Source: Priapulus caudatus
Taxonomy: Eukaryota; Priapulida; Priapulimorpha; Priapulimorphida; Priapulidae
Reading direction: 5' to 3'
Assembly (NCBI RefSeq): GCF_000485595.1
Contig: NW_014577126.1
Location: 288,780-337,167 of the forward strand
DNA length: 48,388 bases
Within the stretch, counting starts at the first letter, position 1. The number at the start of each line of letters is the position of its first letter. The notes beneath the pieces were generated by a model that did no database searches, was not told the origin of the DNA, and worked only from the letters and a program-made list of their open reading frames with translations. Below are positions 1 to 15,100 of this stretch, piece by piece. Position numbers and translations under genes: made by a program.

Positions 1-63
1 CGGCGGTGGTGGCGGCGGTGTGGTGGTGGTGGGTGGTTGTGGTGTGTGTGTGTGTGTGTGTGT

Positions 64-115
<52 letters not shown>

Positions 116-3100
116 GTGTGTGTGCAGGAGGGTGATACAGGAATGGAATATCACTCAATAGGCATGCATATATCAACAAACCAGCTTCGCTGTTATTTAG
201 TTAGTACGGTAGAAGGTAAACATGGTTATTATGTATTGAATTATGCTTAGGATCACGTGATCATGATATTTTTATCACATCTGCCTGGTACTGGTAGGCA
301 CACATGCTCACAGTGTTATTGATTAGGAAAGAAGAGAGCAAGAAATATACCTAGCCTGTAGAGCAGCATTTTCCTGCTTCAGTCTGCTCTTCATATCCTC
401 CGTGTGTGACTGACTATCAGCTAGCATAGCTACTGTCTTTTGCAACTGGGTTACCTTAGAACAGTAGAAAGACACAGTCAAGTTAAGTTACGCACACATA
501 CATTAACAAAGATGCTGCTTATAGCTACGATACTGTGATAGATGGCTTTCTTACAGCTCAGCAAGTAAGTAAAAAATTGATAGGTCAGCATAAACTAAAT
601 ATAAAGGAATGGATGGATAATAATTACAATGATGAAGCCGTGTCACAATGCCGGTGACATGCACAGATAATTCACTTTACGACTCGCACCAACAATGTAA
701 AAGTGCATAATCGATTCAGATCCGTGTGCGTACCTTCGAGTTGAGATCGTGCACATCTTCGGCAATTTCCTCAGCGAACATTTCGTCGGATGTGCTGCTC
801 CTGCGGCTGCTGCTGCCATAGCTGCGGTTGCTGTGAGTTGATGAGTTTGCGCCTCTGTATAGCTGGCTGTAACAACGAAATCAACGGGCATGTGAGCCAA
901 CGCTCCATACAAACACCAGCAGATCCATCTACTACTGTTCCTGCAATCGCAGCCCAAAGATGTCAAGTACGTAACGTATGTATACCTCACTTTCCTCTTT
1001 CTCTGTTACTCTAGGTAATACTTCAACGATTAGCCAACAGTATCGATATCGTAAAAATCAATACCAATTGAGAAAAATTGCCGTATGTTATCATTAACCA
1101 TGTTATAGCACTGCAATAGCTTAAATGAACTCAGGTAGGTGGCAAGATGCCATACTCCTGTAATCAATATCATGCTGTTCTGAGCGAATGAGGAACACAT
1201 ATGAATCTACATCTCTTGTTCAGATTTTCCCCATCTGTTGTTGATCGTATCTAATACACTGAGGGCTGGCTATTTCCACTCGTACTTTCTGCACCAGAAT
1301 TTCGAAAAGCCTATAAGCCATGACTTTTGGGCAAAGCTTATTGTCTGCGTGCTAGCCTGGCTTAGGCCACGCACTGTGAAACTGTCCACTCAGACCTTGG
1401 ATGACCAGTCTAGTATCACAACCAATTGAATTATAGAAACAGGTTTGTCCATTGATTTTTATCTCTGGGGAAATTTAAAACTAGCACTGCCGGTTGCCTG
1501 TAAATGACAAGAAACTTTTTGTTTCATTCACAGTACCAGGACCACTTGGTCTGTGAGCGCTAAAACCAAACTAGATAAAAGTGATAACTTTCTCATGAAA
1601 ATTCTTCACAGTGGATGTTTCTGCAAACATAGTCACTGGTTGCTATCAGTTGGTGCACCTGCATCAGCACACGACTAATCCACAAGAAAGAAAAAACACT
1701 TCGGTGCTGGACTGAAGTGACGGCAAGATAAAACAAAGCCGCCAGGTGAATAGCATGGGATGGTTGTTTGAGGAGCAGAGAGTATGTTGCCACTGGATCA
1801 GAACCACTGGCAGCAAACATGCAGAACGTGACTGAGGGAAAACTTAGCAAGGATAAGGAACTGCTGGCAGCAACATAACCAACAGAGCAAACAATTTCCT
1901 GAAAAGCGAGCACGCATCTAATCTCTAGCTCTGCATGGTACGTGCCTGGCTGTAACCACGTGGCCTTTCCACATGACCCCAGCAAGGAACTAACTAGCTT
2001 TATGATAAGATTGGTTTATTATAAGAACTTAACAAATGCATATGATAAGATTTGTTTAATTACATTTCTAAAGCTTAAATTGGTCCCAGTGATCAGCAAG
2101 CAAATAATATATTCCAATGACCCAGTTATTTACTATACTACCCCCTCTGCTTTTCATACAGCGATATCAATACCATCGCCCATGGCAATAAATCGACAAA
2201 TTAAATTCAGCATTTCGGTAAGAGCCCTAATCGCTTATGCCTGGCAGATTGTGCATAGTGAGACACGAAAATGTACAGCACTCACCTAGCTTGAGCGTTC
2301 GATGAAATTCGTGCTTTCGTTGGACTGCAAGACAAAGGAATAACAAGATCACTTATAGCTATATATCACTATATGTAGCTGCACTATACGATATTGCAAC
2401 GAATGGGTGACCCTATCTCGGCAGTGAGAGAGGATGTAATATTATACTGTGCCGAAACATGATGAGAACGTGAGGTTGTGAGAGACACCCACTTACCTAG
2501 CCGCATGCATCGCCAAGGTTGCCTCACAAAGCCTGCCATTATTTACGGACCCCTACATTCGCATGCTCCATACACATTACCCAAGACAAAAAACGATAAA
2601 CAATCGGCACAGTCATTTTGCGAAAACATCGCTATTACCGCGTACCATTGCACGCGCCTGCCGTCACTAATCCTAATATAAGGACACGTCTAGTGCAAAG
2701 CGACAGCGTGGGATGCATCCGATCGGGGTGACACCTGTACAGCTAGTGCACAGGTACAGCTCACAGGGAAACGAACCTGACCGCCCGCCTTCCCCCCAAC
2801 CTGAACATGCAACTCCCGAGATGCAAGCTGTGATGATTGGGAAGCGATCATTACAGCAATGATGATTGGGAAGTGACAATTACATGCCGCCGCTAGCCGT
2901 AATCCGGGGCAACTAGGGCCGGATGTACAAGAGAATCAGTGCACCCCCAGGTAATTACATAGCGAGTGAATGAGTCATCACTGCGGAACTAAAGTAACCT
3001 CCAAGATTATTACAACCACTTTATTTGATTAAAATCTCAAACTTTTTGGGAAGCTCAATCTTTTAAACTATACCCTGTACGTTCACACATCTGTAATTCT

Positions 3101-6100
3101 GGATTATTTTGGAAAACGTATATATGCCTCTACATATAGAGTGGCTATATTTCAATGATGTAATGACCCAGAGTAAAATAATTACCACAGCCAATGCGGT
3201 ACCACCCTGAGCAAACATGGGCAGATAAGCTAGCTGAGCACATACATGTATTCCAGGATGTAAGCACACGCAAAAACTGCGGCTCTAATAAGCATCATAA
3301 TCTGGTATAACTCGATATTCTGAAATTATTCCAAAATTAAAATGTTAATAAATTTCGCAGTAAGGAAACTTCCAATGTGATTGATAGCCAAACTTGACAA
3401 TGACTAGTTAATAGTGAGGATTGGCCAGGATTATCGGCTACATAAACACAGGACATGATATCAGGAACAAAGACCTAAAAGGGGGAAACCACTTATTAGC
3501 CATTAATATCATAGACAAACATTACACTAAATGTTATTTTTGCTTAATTAAAATCAATATAGAATGCGAAAATATCTAACAGAGATGGGACGCATGCATC
3601 ATGGAACAACAATGAGCACAAAGAAAGGATCGTGTTAGATTTGCGTGCAAAACACACTTACATAGTCCAGGAAGGTGGACTCAGCAGGCTTGCAATGGAA
3701 AAGTACTGATTATTATTATATATTTGCTACACAATGTGCTTCATGCCAGTCCGCAACATACTAGAAGCTGTGCAAACATAATAACTATACTACATCCTAC
3801 TATTATTATTCATCCATAGTACCATTCTATAACTCACAGATCTACTGATCGTGTGCATATTATCAAGTATAATTCAAAGACAAATGTTCCCTAGCACCTC
3901 CCGATTCTCATTTTCTCAGCTGTGCATATAACTGTAAACAGCATTTCAATAAATTGTTGTCATTCAATGTTGTATACACACCCCCTATACATATACTACC
4001 AAAGCAGTAGTATTAGTAGTATTAGTTATGAGCTCACACGACATGAATACTCTTTCTCTTTAGATTTTATGATTATCATCATTTATTTTTATGATAGTAT
4101 ATTATTATGCTTTTCCCCAGTAATATTTTCGGAAAAGCTTTCCTGAAAATGCGACAACACTGGTGGAAAGGCAGTGATGCTGAACATATTTGAAATCTGG
4201 CAGCAGCTAGTGCACGCTCTATATAACAGCGATTCTGAAGCATTGCCCTCTGCCCTGGTGAAAGCACCCGCATCATGCAGTAGCGTGGCGGAGAAGTAAG
4301 AAACGCAAGCAAGCAAACAGCATGTACCCGCTGCTCAGCCGCTTTCGCCGAATCCAAGACTCCTTTCTCGCGTGTGGAGGTCTTCTGTACAACTCGTCTG
4401 GTCCGTTGCTGGGTACGCACGCAAGACAAGCGTTAAATATTAGATACATGGAGAGCATGCATGCGCGCACACACACGCACGCACACGGGGAGATTTGCGT
4501 GAGGCAATTATAGAGACAGATGAACACATCGATCTACATACAGACAGTTACTGTTAGTGGGGTTATTTGTCGATTTATAAACGCACAAACTACACAATAG
4601 ATGACGATGGGTTTGTAATGGCTCTCCCCCTACAACTAGGGGCACCAATAGCCTTTATATATGGTTTGATCACTTCTGCTTGCACGGCAATATTTGGTAC
4701 ACTGTTTTTTATTGAATCCGTCCACAACGACCCAGGACAACTGCTGGTTCGAAACCATGTAATTTAGTTTAAATACGACACGAATTCCAACAGATTGGGC
4801 GGAATGTGACGGGTACAATCAAATATTTGAGTGGGTAACAATGAACCACATGAATCACCAGCATGTTTACCCTGCTGAAAACTTCCTTCTACGTGCTAGC
4901 GAGTGGGGCAGGAAATATATCATGAATAAAACTGATTGAAACAGGCAGGTACACGGAAATACAAAATCGTTCTCTTATTCTGTGACAACCCCCATGATTG
5001 TAACGAAAACAACCAGCTAATTGACTAACTCCGTGCAAATATATAAAAGTCACTTTCAAATCGATGCCTCATGCCAACACCTCACACCATGCCCAGTAAC
5101 CTCTGAAATTCGTCACACGTTCTCTATTACACTTTACAACAGAACGGTGCTTGCGGCTGGCCGACCCGCCGCACGACACACGTACTTGCAATGTAAAGTT
5201 CTGCTGACTGACAGTGAATGACCAGGGGTAATTCATTCAGGATCAATCATCGGTGACGGCGACCGAATCACAGCAAACTTGCCTACCGTTCTAAATCACA
5301 CGGAAAACCACACCAGAAACACACTTAACTGCAAACGCAGCCAGGTCAAAATTTCATAAAATGGGCACCGCCCAGGGGGGCAGACCTCAATAATGAACAT
5401 GCCGTCACGGTTTGAATTTGCTGACACGGGGTTGAGAGCATCTGGATGGGGGAGGGGGAGGAGTAGGGAACTGTTGTGGAGCGGGGGTGAGGAAGCATTA
5501 ACTGCTCTAGGGAGATAATGACATCACGTGTGAAGGGAGTGGGTAAGATTAGGGGTGGGCAGAGGGGACGAGGGTGAGGGGGAGGGGTGATGGTAAGGGG
5601 TGAAGTTAAATGATAAGGTGAGTGGTGATAAGGATAATGTGGGGCATGGAGGTAAAGGGTAAGGGATAAGGAGAGGGGTTATGGGTACAGGGGACAGGGT
5701 TAAGGGGGAAGTAAGCAGGTGAGTGGAGTGGATGAAGGTGAGGAATGGAGACAGGGACGAGGGAAGGACTGGCGAGCAAGGGGGAGGCATGAGGGGTAGG
5801 GGTGAATGGAAGGGCTGAGAGGCATCGGCGAGTGGTTGAGGGGGTGGGTCGGATGGGTGAACGGTAAGGGGAGTGAGGGGTGATTGGACAAGGGTAAAGG
5901 GTGAGGGATCAGCAGGTAGGGGGAGGGGTACAGAGGCAAGGGCTGAGTGGGTGCGGGACGAGGGGGGGAGGGGTTGAGTCAGAGGGGTGAATGTTAAGGG
6001 GAGAGATGAGGGAGTGAGGGCTGAGTGGGTGTGGGATGAGGGGGTGAGGGGTTGAGTGGATGAAGGGCAGAGGGCCATTACCTGTTGTGGGGGCGGATGT

Positions 6101-9100
6101 GAGTCAGATCACCGTCGAACAGGCTCAGTGAGGTGTGTGAGTCATATTCTGCCTCTGTGAGGCTCTCCTCATTCTCACCGTAGTCCTCGTACTGCTCCTC
6201 GTCGGTCACCTCTGAATCCGGCCTGCAAACGGAAGCAATACTCTACCACCTGTTTTTACGATACCCTGTGATTCTTTCTAAAGCCCTGGTCACAACGAGC
6301 CCACGACGCATTTGTGCAACGACACGACAGAAAATTTGGGCAAATCGTGGGTCATCGGGGGTCGTCGCAAGACAGTCCTACGAAATTTTGAGCATCGTGG
6401 CATCGACTTGCCGTCGTGAGGCAAAATTGAACATGCACCTTTTTTGTTGCACGATTTTTTGTGGTATCAATGTCTTCTGGTTGTCGTGAGTCTGTCCTAC
6501 AACAGTCTTGCGACAGTCTTGCGACTGTCGTGCGATAAAATATCTGTGTCGGGTACCAGAAGAAATTTTGTAGTCAAACAATCTTACGACTATCGCACGA
6601 CTGTCCTACAACTGTCTCACGGCTGTCGCAGGACAGTCGTGAGACAGTTGAAGATTGTCTCACGAATATTATATTTCGTAAGAGCTCGCACAACATTGCA
6701 AGTCTGTCGTGCGTTAGTCTTGCGTTAGTCTTGCAAACATATTTCGTTTTTTGAGGGTATATAGCTCGCGCGAATGAACGCTTGAATTAAAAACTGCCTG
6801 TCGGCACTGAAAGAGGATGGCTATTCTAACTGAGCGACTACGCGTGGCCCTGCTGAGGGGGCGTCTGGAGGAACTCCAGCACGAGCATAATATAGTGCTG
6901 TTGGCGTTGATCCGGGCCCGGAGCAGCGCGAACCGGCGAAACCCCCGACGTTGTTGGGTTCGGCCGTGGATCGAGCGGCGCCGATGTTGGGCAGTAAGTA
7001 CTCTCGATGCAAGAGTTGGAGCGGGATCTGCCGGTGACTTCGTGGGGTTCATGCGGATGGAGTCTGGCATGTTCACGAGCTGTTGCTGAGTGTCGCCCCT
7101 CGCATCACCAAGGGCCAACTGCTAGTTTTCTTCTTGAGAGGCATCCTGGATACTAACTTTGATTAAATGAAGGTGACAAATTTCAAAAATTTAGGCAGAA
7201 CTTCGATGTATCACTGGAAAATCTCTGCAGCAAATGGCAGGCAACCAGACCGCCCTCGTTATATAGTCGGGAGACGGACGCGCGAGTGACCCACGAGTGA
7301 CCCACGAATGACCCACGACTGTTGTGCGCCAGTCGCACGACTGTAACACGTGCATCCCACGAGTGAACCACGACCTGTTTACGTGAAAAACAGCCCCCCG
7401 ACAATGCCCGACAACTCACGACTGACGCACGACTGACTTGCGACACACCCACGACATAACCACGACATATCTTTTTTTTCTGTCGCGTCCCCATCGCCAA
7501 ACCATCTTTGATGTGTCGTAGCCCTTGTGACCACTAGAAATAAATTTCAGGCATGTTGCAAGATCTGTCCACGACAAATATTTTATGGGTCCACCACGAC
7601 AAAATTTCGTACGATCCGTTGTGACCGGGGCTTAAACCTCTATTTCATGCCAACATGTAACTTGTAAGGACACACAATGCACACTGTGCATCAACCTATA
7701 GTGCCAACTCTACAGAAGCTACAGCACATCAGGTGCTTTAAAGCCTATGTGAAACCAATAAATATTTGTACATTAAACCTAGTAATGTGTAGTTTTATTA
7801 TTCTTTTTGAACTATATCATTGTTTTCATGGTGACTATGCCTATGTTCAACAGCTTCATTGCTTTTAAGCATTGAACATTTTTTAGCATAGATCTATCTA
7901 ACACATGCAATCTACAATGCACCTAGAGTTTCAAGTCAAGGATATATGCTATTTTGACGAGAACATGCGTATAGACATCGTCACAAAAAACAACAGCCAG
8001 CAGATGGACACGCTAACCACCTACTACACCAAAATAGTAACTAAGAAGAAAACAGTGCAAGTAGCAAATTTCAAAGTAGAGACCATAGGTGCAAAATGTT
8101 GGATAACTTTTAACCTATAATTATAAAATCCTTCATTTGTCCACTTCCTTTGTTCCAACCACCCCTCGGTCACTACTACTACAAAACAAGCATCAAAAAT
8201 GAACTTCACTCTGGAAATCATCTACCTATCTTCCAAACTCACTCGCTGCTTTATACCACCGGTTCATTACGCCCTCAAATCATGACCCATATATGAAATA
8301 GTCATCGAGAATTTCACCCCAGGCATCATTTTAATTTGTTCACCCCTCCCCCTTATTGCTGATGTGCATCGATCGCGAGTCTAACCCACCCACAGCTGGT
8401 ACCTGTTCAGTCGCTCATCGTGGAAGTCCATGAGGTCGCGCGCGCGGGGCGATTCATTGCCGGGCGTAGATGATGACATGAACGCACTGTCAGTCTCCTC
8501 GTCACGGCCGCTGCCGTCACCTGTCCTCGCTGTGTGTCCAAAGATCTTCTCAATGTCGTCTACGTAGGTGGCGCTGTCGTCGTGTCCATGCTGCACAGCG
8601 TCGTCATGACCGTTCATCGCGTGGCGGTGTGCACACCTGCTCACGTTTCTGTACGCATCGACGGGCTACAAGCAGAGGAGACAGCACACGCAATTAGTTT
8701 ACGATCACCTGTCAGCGAATGCACAGCCCATGATAAGGCCAGGCAAACCATGGAAACGTTGCAGCGAGGATGGTGCGCAGAATGCATGCAGATGCACTGC
8801 AGGGCTTAACGCAAAGCTGCGTGCAGCAGCTACATAAACCCTACATCTACTCCTGATATATATAGAGTACAACAATACTCTGCATGGACACATGTCTTGG
8901 CATTCAGTCGAGTACTCGTTCCAGGGTAAAATAATATACGCTGCACGAGATGCAGGTCTTGATATAGTTTTCCCAGAGTATGATAATACCTCTGCAGGGA
9001 CGCGAGCCTCTGCTAACAGAATAGGGTACAACTACCAGAAGAAATCCAAGAGAAATCTTTACACCTACATGGTTCTGTAACCGAATCAAAATGCGCTCAA

Positions 9101-12100
9101 CTTCTCAAGAGCTTTGCCCCACAGAAAGTCTGCATTCCGTATCTACATGCAACCTTCATAACATTCACATGTCACTTCTCCAAAACCCGTTACCAATTGA
9201 ATAGGTGTCTTGGCAAATACAATCAATGACTCTCGCTGAACTATTCAGTTCCAAATAATTGATACATCTCACAAAAGATGTACAATAAAGGCAAAGTAAT
9301 TGTAAACAATCAAGGCTTGTTGCGAAGCTACTTTTGTCCAATGTATGGTGTGCCGTACTTCATTTTGTTGGATTGTAAAAAATCAATGGAAACTAAAAAC
9401 GAAAGGATTATATTGAGATGTGGCAATTGCCTGGCAGTCTGTTCACTACATCACTGGTTGTCTCCTGTAAGAGGGTTGCTGCAAAGTATTCACAAAACAG
9501 ACTTATGTAGGAGGTGTCTGGAGCCTTTCATTTGTGTTCATGATGAAATATGACGCAAACTGTGAATAACAACGCCTGCTACTGCCGACTGCTGAACACC
9601 AGTCGGCATGATGAGAGGGAATGATGAAATGACGAGAGGGAACATCAAGAAGAAACATCAAGACCGAACGTGAAAAAGCAACAGCTATGAAAGATCGTGA
9701 ACATTGACAATGATCGTGACACGTGACCATCAAGTAACCGCGTCAACAAGATATAAACTAACAGATTTTAATCGCTGCATATTATTGTGAAATAATGGTC
9801 TATGAGTGCTCTAAGACATGTTAGCCTTACTTTAGAGACTTGCTGTTATGAAATGAATACCAGTACGTACTGTAGTGTACGAATAAATACGAGAACGGTG
9901 AGGCGAACTGTTTGAAATCCTTGCTTTAAGAATTAAGCGTAGGCCATATTAGCACCTGTAATTAACAGTGATTTCCGTGTAACAATAACAGTTGATGAAC
10001 ATTAACGGGGCATATGTATTGGACTATACCAGTAGGAGCGTTCAGTTTAACAAAAACGTAGTGAGATATTAAGTGTTTATTTACTGCCATTAGTACATAG
10101 CGTAGGTCACACGGCCACTCATTTCACCCTTACGTATAATTCACTCTGTGCTTGGGAGCGACAGACCTGTATTCGCTCCGTGCATTCTCACGTAAACTGA
10201 TGGCCACTTGATTACTGCTTTCCCGCACACTGTCACTAATTGCTAATTTTATGATGGTTCTCCTCTCCAAAGACCAGACAAATCTCCCTCACTATACTGT
10301 GCCGACAATGAGAGAAGACCGTTAGTGTTCATTGGTTTATGGAAACGTATTTGCGTAACGACTACTTACCAAAAATCTATTAGAGACAACAAAGCCACGA
10401 TGCTGGGCTACACAGCAGCACTAAGAAATTCCCACCCTACATACGATAACCACCGTCACACGCACATGTGCTACTGAAAGTGCCTTTGTTCTACTTATAC
10501 TTATAGCCACTGCCCCCCCCCCCAATCTAAACCGACTTCTTCAGCCTACACCTATCGACCACTCATCTAAGACAAACCGATAACTTTGGTGTTCTTAATT
10601 CCATTGACCTACCTACGGACAATGCTCTGGTCAATTATTTGCTCCAGTGAGTTACCAGCTGTTGCCTATATGGATTCTATGTTCATTATACTTATAGGGC
10701 TGGTGGGGCCCTCACCAATAATGAATAGCCTTGTCCAGCCAGAAAGTTAAAGTCACTATTCATTGCTGTACGTTGAATTCAACTTTCACTTATGCCTATG
10801 TGCACTTATCGGCACAGCATCACATACTGACAGACAACTGTTAGTAGTAGTACGCGTACCTGCGTGTCACATTTATTTCTACCTACCATGCAGCCCTTCA
10901 CTGAAAGGCTGGGTTGCACAGAACAAATATTACATATCACCTTAGTCAGAACATACGTGTGAGGTCAGACGATGATACGCGCTACACTGATGCCGCTTTC
11001 ACACTGGGGTTTATCAAGCTTCAGGTCCGGACCTGAAGCAGAATAAAACCCAGTATGAAAGGTCGAAACACCCTTAGCCCGAGCTAAAGTTATCCCGCTC
11101 TAGGACCGCTTCAGACCCGAGCTAACGTCAGTATGAAAAGGTATCTCGACTTTAGCTCGCTCTAAATTCCCCCCCCCCCTTACCCCATTCATACTGGGGG
11201 TTATCCCGCTTCAGGTCCGGACCTGAAGCGGGATAAACACCAGTATGAAAGGTCGAAAAACACTTAGCCCGAGCTAAAGTTATTCCACCTCAGGAGGTGG
11301 TTCAGGTTCGCTTCAGACCCGAGCTAACGTCAGTATGAAACGACTTATCCCGAGCTAAAGTTATCCCGCTTCAGAAGCGGGCTAAAGTCGTGCGCAGTAT
11401 GAAACGACTTATCCCGAGCTAAAGTTATCCCGCTTCAGAAGCGGGCTAAAGTCGTGCGCAGTATGAAGCGACTTATCCCGAACTAAAGTTATCCCGCTTC
11501 AGAAGCGGGCTAAAGTCGTTCGCAGTATGAAAGCAGCATGAGAGTTCCAGAAATTGATACGGCATGATCGCACACGATAGTACGTACCTGAAAAAATACA
11601 TCACCGTTACTATAACCACCATCGCTCCTCCTCCCCCAGCTGCTGCTGCTGCTAATGGGCAGCACTAAGCAGTGAAACCAACTTACTGTGTACATCACCT
11701 TGCGGCTGCTAATAATAAACTCTACTGCAAGAACTACAGTGTAGTATCGATGTAGTGAGGGAGAGAGAGAGAGAAAGAGAGGGGGAGAGAGAGAATGAGT
11801 AGTGATGAGGCAATGGACGGAGGGAGAGATATAAAAAATACTTTTCACATGCCGTGGCCTTGTAAAACCACTTTCTAATGCGTTATCTACTCGTTTATGA
11901 GACAAAATGCAGCAACTGCGGTAACAAACAATACATGGAGACATATGATACCATTGGTTCAAAGATATGCTAACGCTGTATGGGCTGCTTGCATGTGTAT
12001 GATGTCATCATGTTTTATTGTCATTACAAGATGCTCATTTATAACTACTATATTGAAGCTTTTGCCCGGCAACAAGAATTACCCGCTGGGTGAGCGTTAA

Positions 12101-15100
12101 CTGCTTAGACACACAGACACAGTAATGGACAACTACCTAGGCATACAACGTGGCCGAATTGCTTGCATTTTGTGTATTAATATATTGCTTAATATAGAGA
12201 AAGAATACTGAGTACAATCGATAGGGCTAAGTCACACTGTAAACCCCTTTTTCACAACAGTGGCTCCAAAGATATTTATAAATATCTTAAAATAGACACT
12301 ATTTTAATCGGATATACACAGTTCAACATTCCCAGTGAGATCTCGTCAGTGCGTGTGAATCTTTTGTGTCTCAGTGTGAATCTTCACACAAATAGCTGTG
12401 AAATCCACCTGAACCTAGCATTCACTTCCATTTTCCAGCGTCAGCCAGAAGAGCAGCTATAGTCATCATAGCAGCACACGACTGTGACGATATCTCACAC
12501 CCGGAAAATAACTCGTGAAACTAATCTTGCGGACGCACTGACATGCAAACCGTTCTCTAGATTTACCTGTAACGCGGAAATGCCTATAAATAATCTTAAT
12601 TAGTAGAACTTTGCTTAGAACCATGCCAATTAACACTGTAATGGGGTTTTAACATGCCTCATGGTAACTACCAAATGAACTCAATTGGCTCTACCACTTC
12701 CCTCCCTGCCGCCCTTTCACCCCATTCACTCTCTACCGCTTGTAGCGTGATTTCGTTTACTTACTGCTAGTGCTAGACGCCTTGGCTTCGATTGTTCACC
12801 ATGTTTGCACAATCTTGAAATGGTTTAATGCAGAGCTGTAAACTGCTACATATATATAACTTACCAACCAACAACCTAAGCCACAGCTCTATATAAAATT
12901 CTCATATATAACGATCGGACGATTCCCCCCCCCCGCGTGACTGAATGTATTTCCTGAGCGCTCCAGTTTTAATACATAGTGATTAGTAGAGTCATACATG
13001 TTCTAGTTGTATAGGATATTTGTTTTGTTTTTTATTTGTCAAGGTTGAATTTTATACGCAGACAATAAACAGATGATTTTGGAGACTTGTGAATGATGAA
13101 TTCATTCATTAAAACCTCAAAAGGTTTAGCTAAAACAGCAAGCAAATGTAATTTAACTGATTACACAGAATTTTGACAATGAATTTTGAGTTTATGCAAT
13201 TTTTTCATCGACAACTTCTGCTAGTTTCTGCGCAGAGATTTATGTTTCAGTGTTTTTACAATCACACTTTACTACTATACAATTTCCAGCTCTAGACACA
13301 TGACTTTAAAAAACAATAATTTCCCAGATCAACGGATCTGTTGAAGATTCTTATTCCTGAATTTACTCACTAAACCTTATAGTTACTGCGCAATTCATAA
13401 TACACACACGCGCACGCACCCACGCACAAACACAACTAGACAGAGTGCACTCACGGAGTGAATACCTCTGCCAGCGACATACGCCATACGACTCACGAAC
13501 ACACGAATAACCCACGATATACGCCAGCGTACTGACATGTACACGCTCCCATGTAACATGTATACATGTGTTACGAGCTGGCTCGCTGGGCTCGCTGGCT
13601 CGCTGGGCTCGCTGGCTTGCTGACTCGCTGGCTCGCTGGGTGATATCGATCAACCGCCAACGACATACGCCATACGACTCGGCGCGCTAATATCGATCGC
13701 GCGAATAGACGAACACACGAGAGCGAAAACATAAACTCCTCCAACTCCGTTGGGCGGAGGTAATAATATAAGATACGCAGTTATTCTATGGACTATGGAG
13801 TAAAAGTAAATGTCAGGTTGTGCTATATATATCAGTGCTCGAAATAAGCGTTGTCCGGTTGTCCGAGACAACCAGAATTTGCGCCGGACAACCTAACCAG
13901 TCTGAGACATTGTCCGGTGGACAACCAAGAAACTCTATCTCTAACCCTTACACTAACTCTAAACCGACTCGGCTATCTTATATACGCGTGGTACCCAATT
14001 AATATGGTGTATAACCTTTTGCTTTCAATATTTTGCATCTGAACTGAATCAATCCCATCAACCAACTGGTACAGGCTAGCTGGCACAATAATGTTCAGTT
14101 TCATACTTCAAATCCGAGTGTTTTCTAGCTCATCAAGAAATCTTAATCGTGAATTAAATCGTGAATAATATAAAAATATGGGACCAGCTGCTATTTCCAA
14201 CACTGGTATAATATCATATGTCAGGTTTTCTGATTTATGAGAGGTGAACTCGATTTGGAACCAGCAAACCAGCAAGTTTCCAAAATTTTCTGGGGGAGGA
14301 CCCCCATACCCTCCCGCCTGTTTTTCACCCCCCCCTTCCTTGGAATCCTAGACCCGCCACTGAACAATTACATATTTTGGGAGCAGAGAACAATGAACAA
14401 AAATGTCGCCTTTTCGCATGGCGCCCAAAACAAAGATTGCAGAGCTGAGAGGTAGGGGAGCCGTAGGGTGTGGAGAGGGCGGCGGAGGAGCCAGTGAAAT
14501 ATTAAGTCATCCACTATTTTGCGCAGTTCGCTGTTTTTGGCCCCCCTTGTTAAAAAATCCTGGCTACGCCACTGTTTTTGGGTGTTTTCTGATTATATTA
14601 TTATGTGATTGAAAATAGGAGATTTTGGGATTTTTTTTGGGACAACCAGAAATTGTTGCGGACAACCCAATTTGATGCCGGGGTTGTCCGCAGGGCAACC
14701 ACATTTTTTTTCTTATTTCGAGCACTGTATATACATCAAGAGCTAATAATAAGAGGTATTATTAGCTCTTGATATACATATATATTCACGCACGCACACA
14801 CACACGCACATATATGTATATATATCTAGAAGCATTGTACTGCTATTTGTATGTATAGATGCATTTACTTGGTCAGGCCCTCTATTAACCCGCATGGTTC
14901 AGAAAACGAGTTTAAGATTACCCAAAATTACCCGTACTGGCTGGCGCGTAATGATGCAATCAGGAGTTAATAATGACAAATTAGTCATATATTAACTCCT
15001 GATGCAATGTATGATAATGTACGCACGATATACCACGGGACACAAGTTCCTGATGGCATTCCACCCACGTCTTTTGGCACACAAACGCCAGGGGCAGCTG

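Noticed and set aside
4320-4415. Possible exon on the minus strand in a CpG-richer patch
   Set aside because: The only donor-like site breaks the required phase and no family similarity is visible in either frame.
5524-6078. 184-codon Pro/Ser/Leu-rich open frame on the minus strand
   Set aside because: It is the complement of a purine-rich low-complexity tract. Stop codons are suppressed by composition, it has no motif, and it falls inside a phase-confirmed intron right after exon 5.
9278-9553. 91-codon Cys-rich plus-strand frame as a small gene
   Set aside because: It resembles no known family, has no signal peptide or splice context and has base composition like the surrounding intron.
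11331-11530. CRISPR-like array
   Set aside because: Units are contiguous 64-bp tandem repeats without unique spacers, inside a transposable element of an animal genome.
13577-13641. Coding repeat (Ala/Ser-rich protein)
   Set aside because: It is a short minisatellite without splice sites or flanking coding bias.
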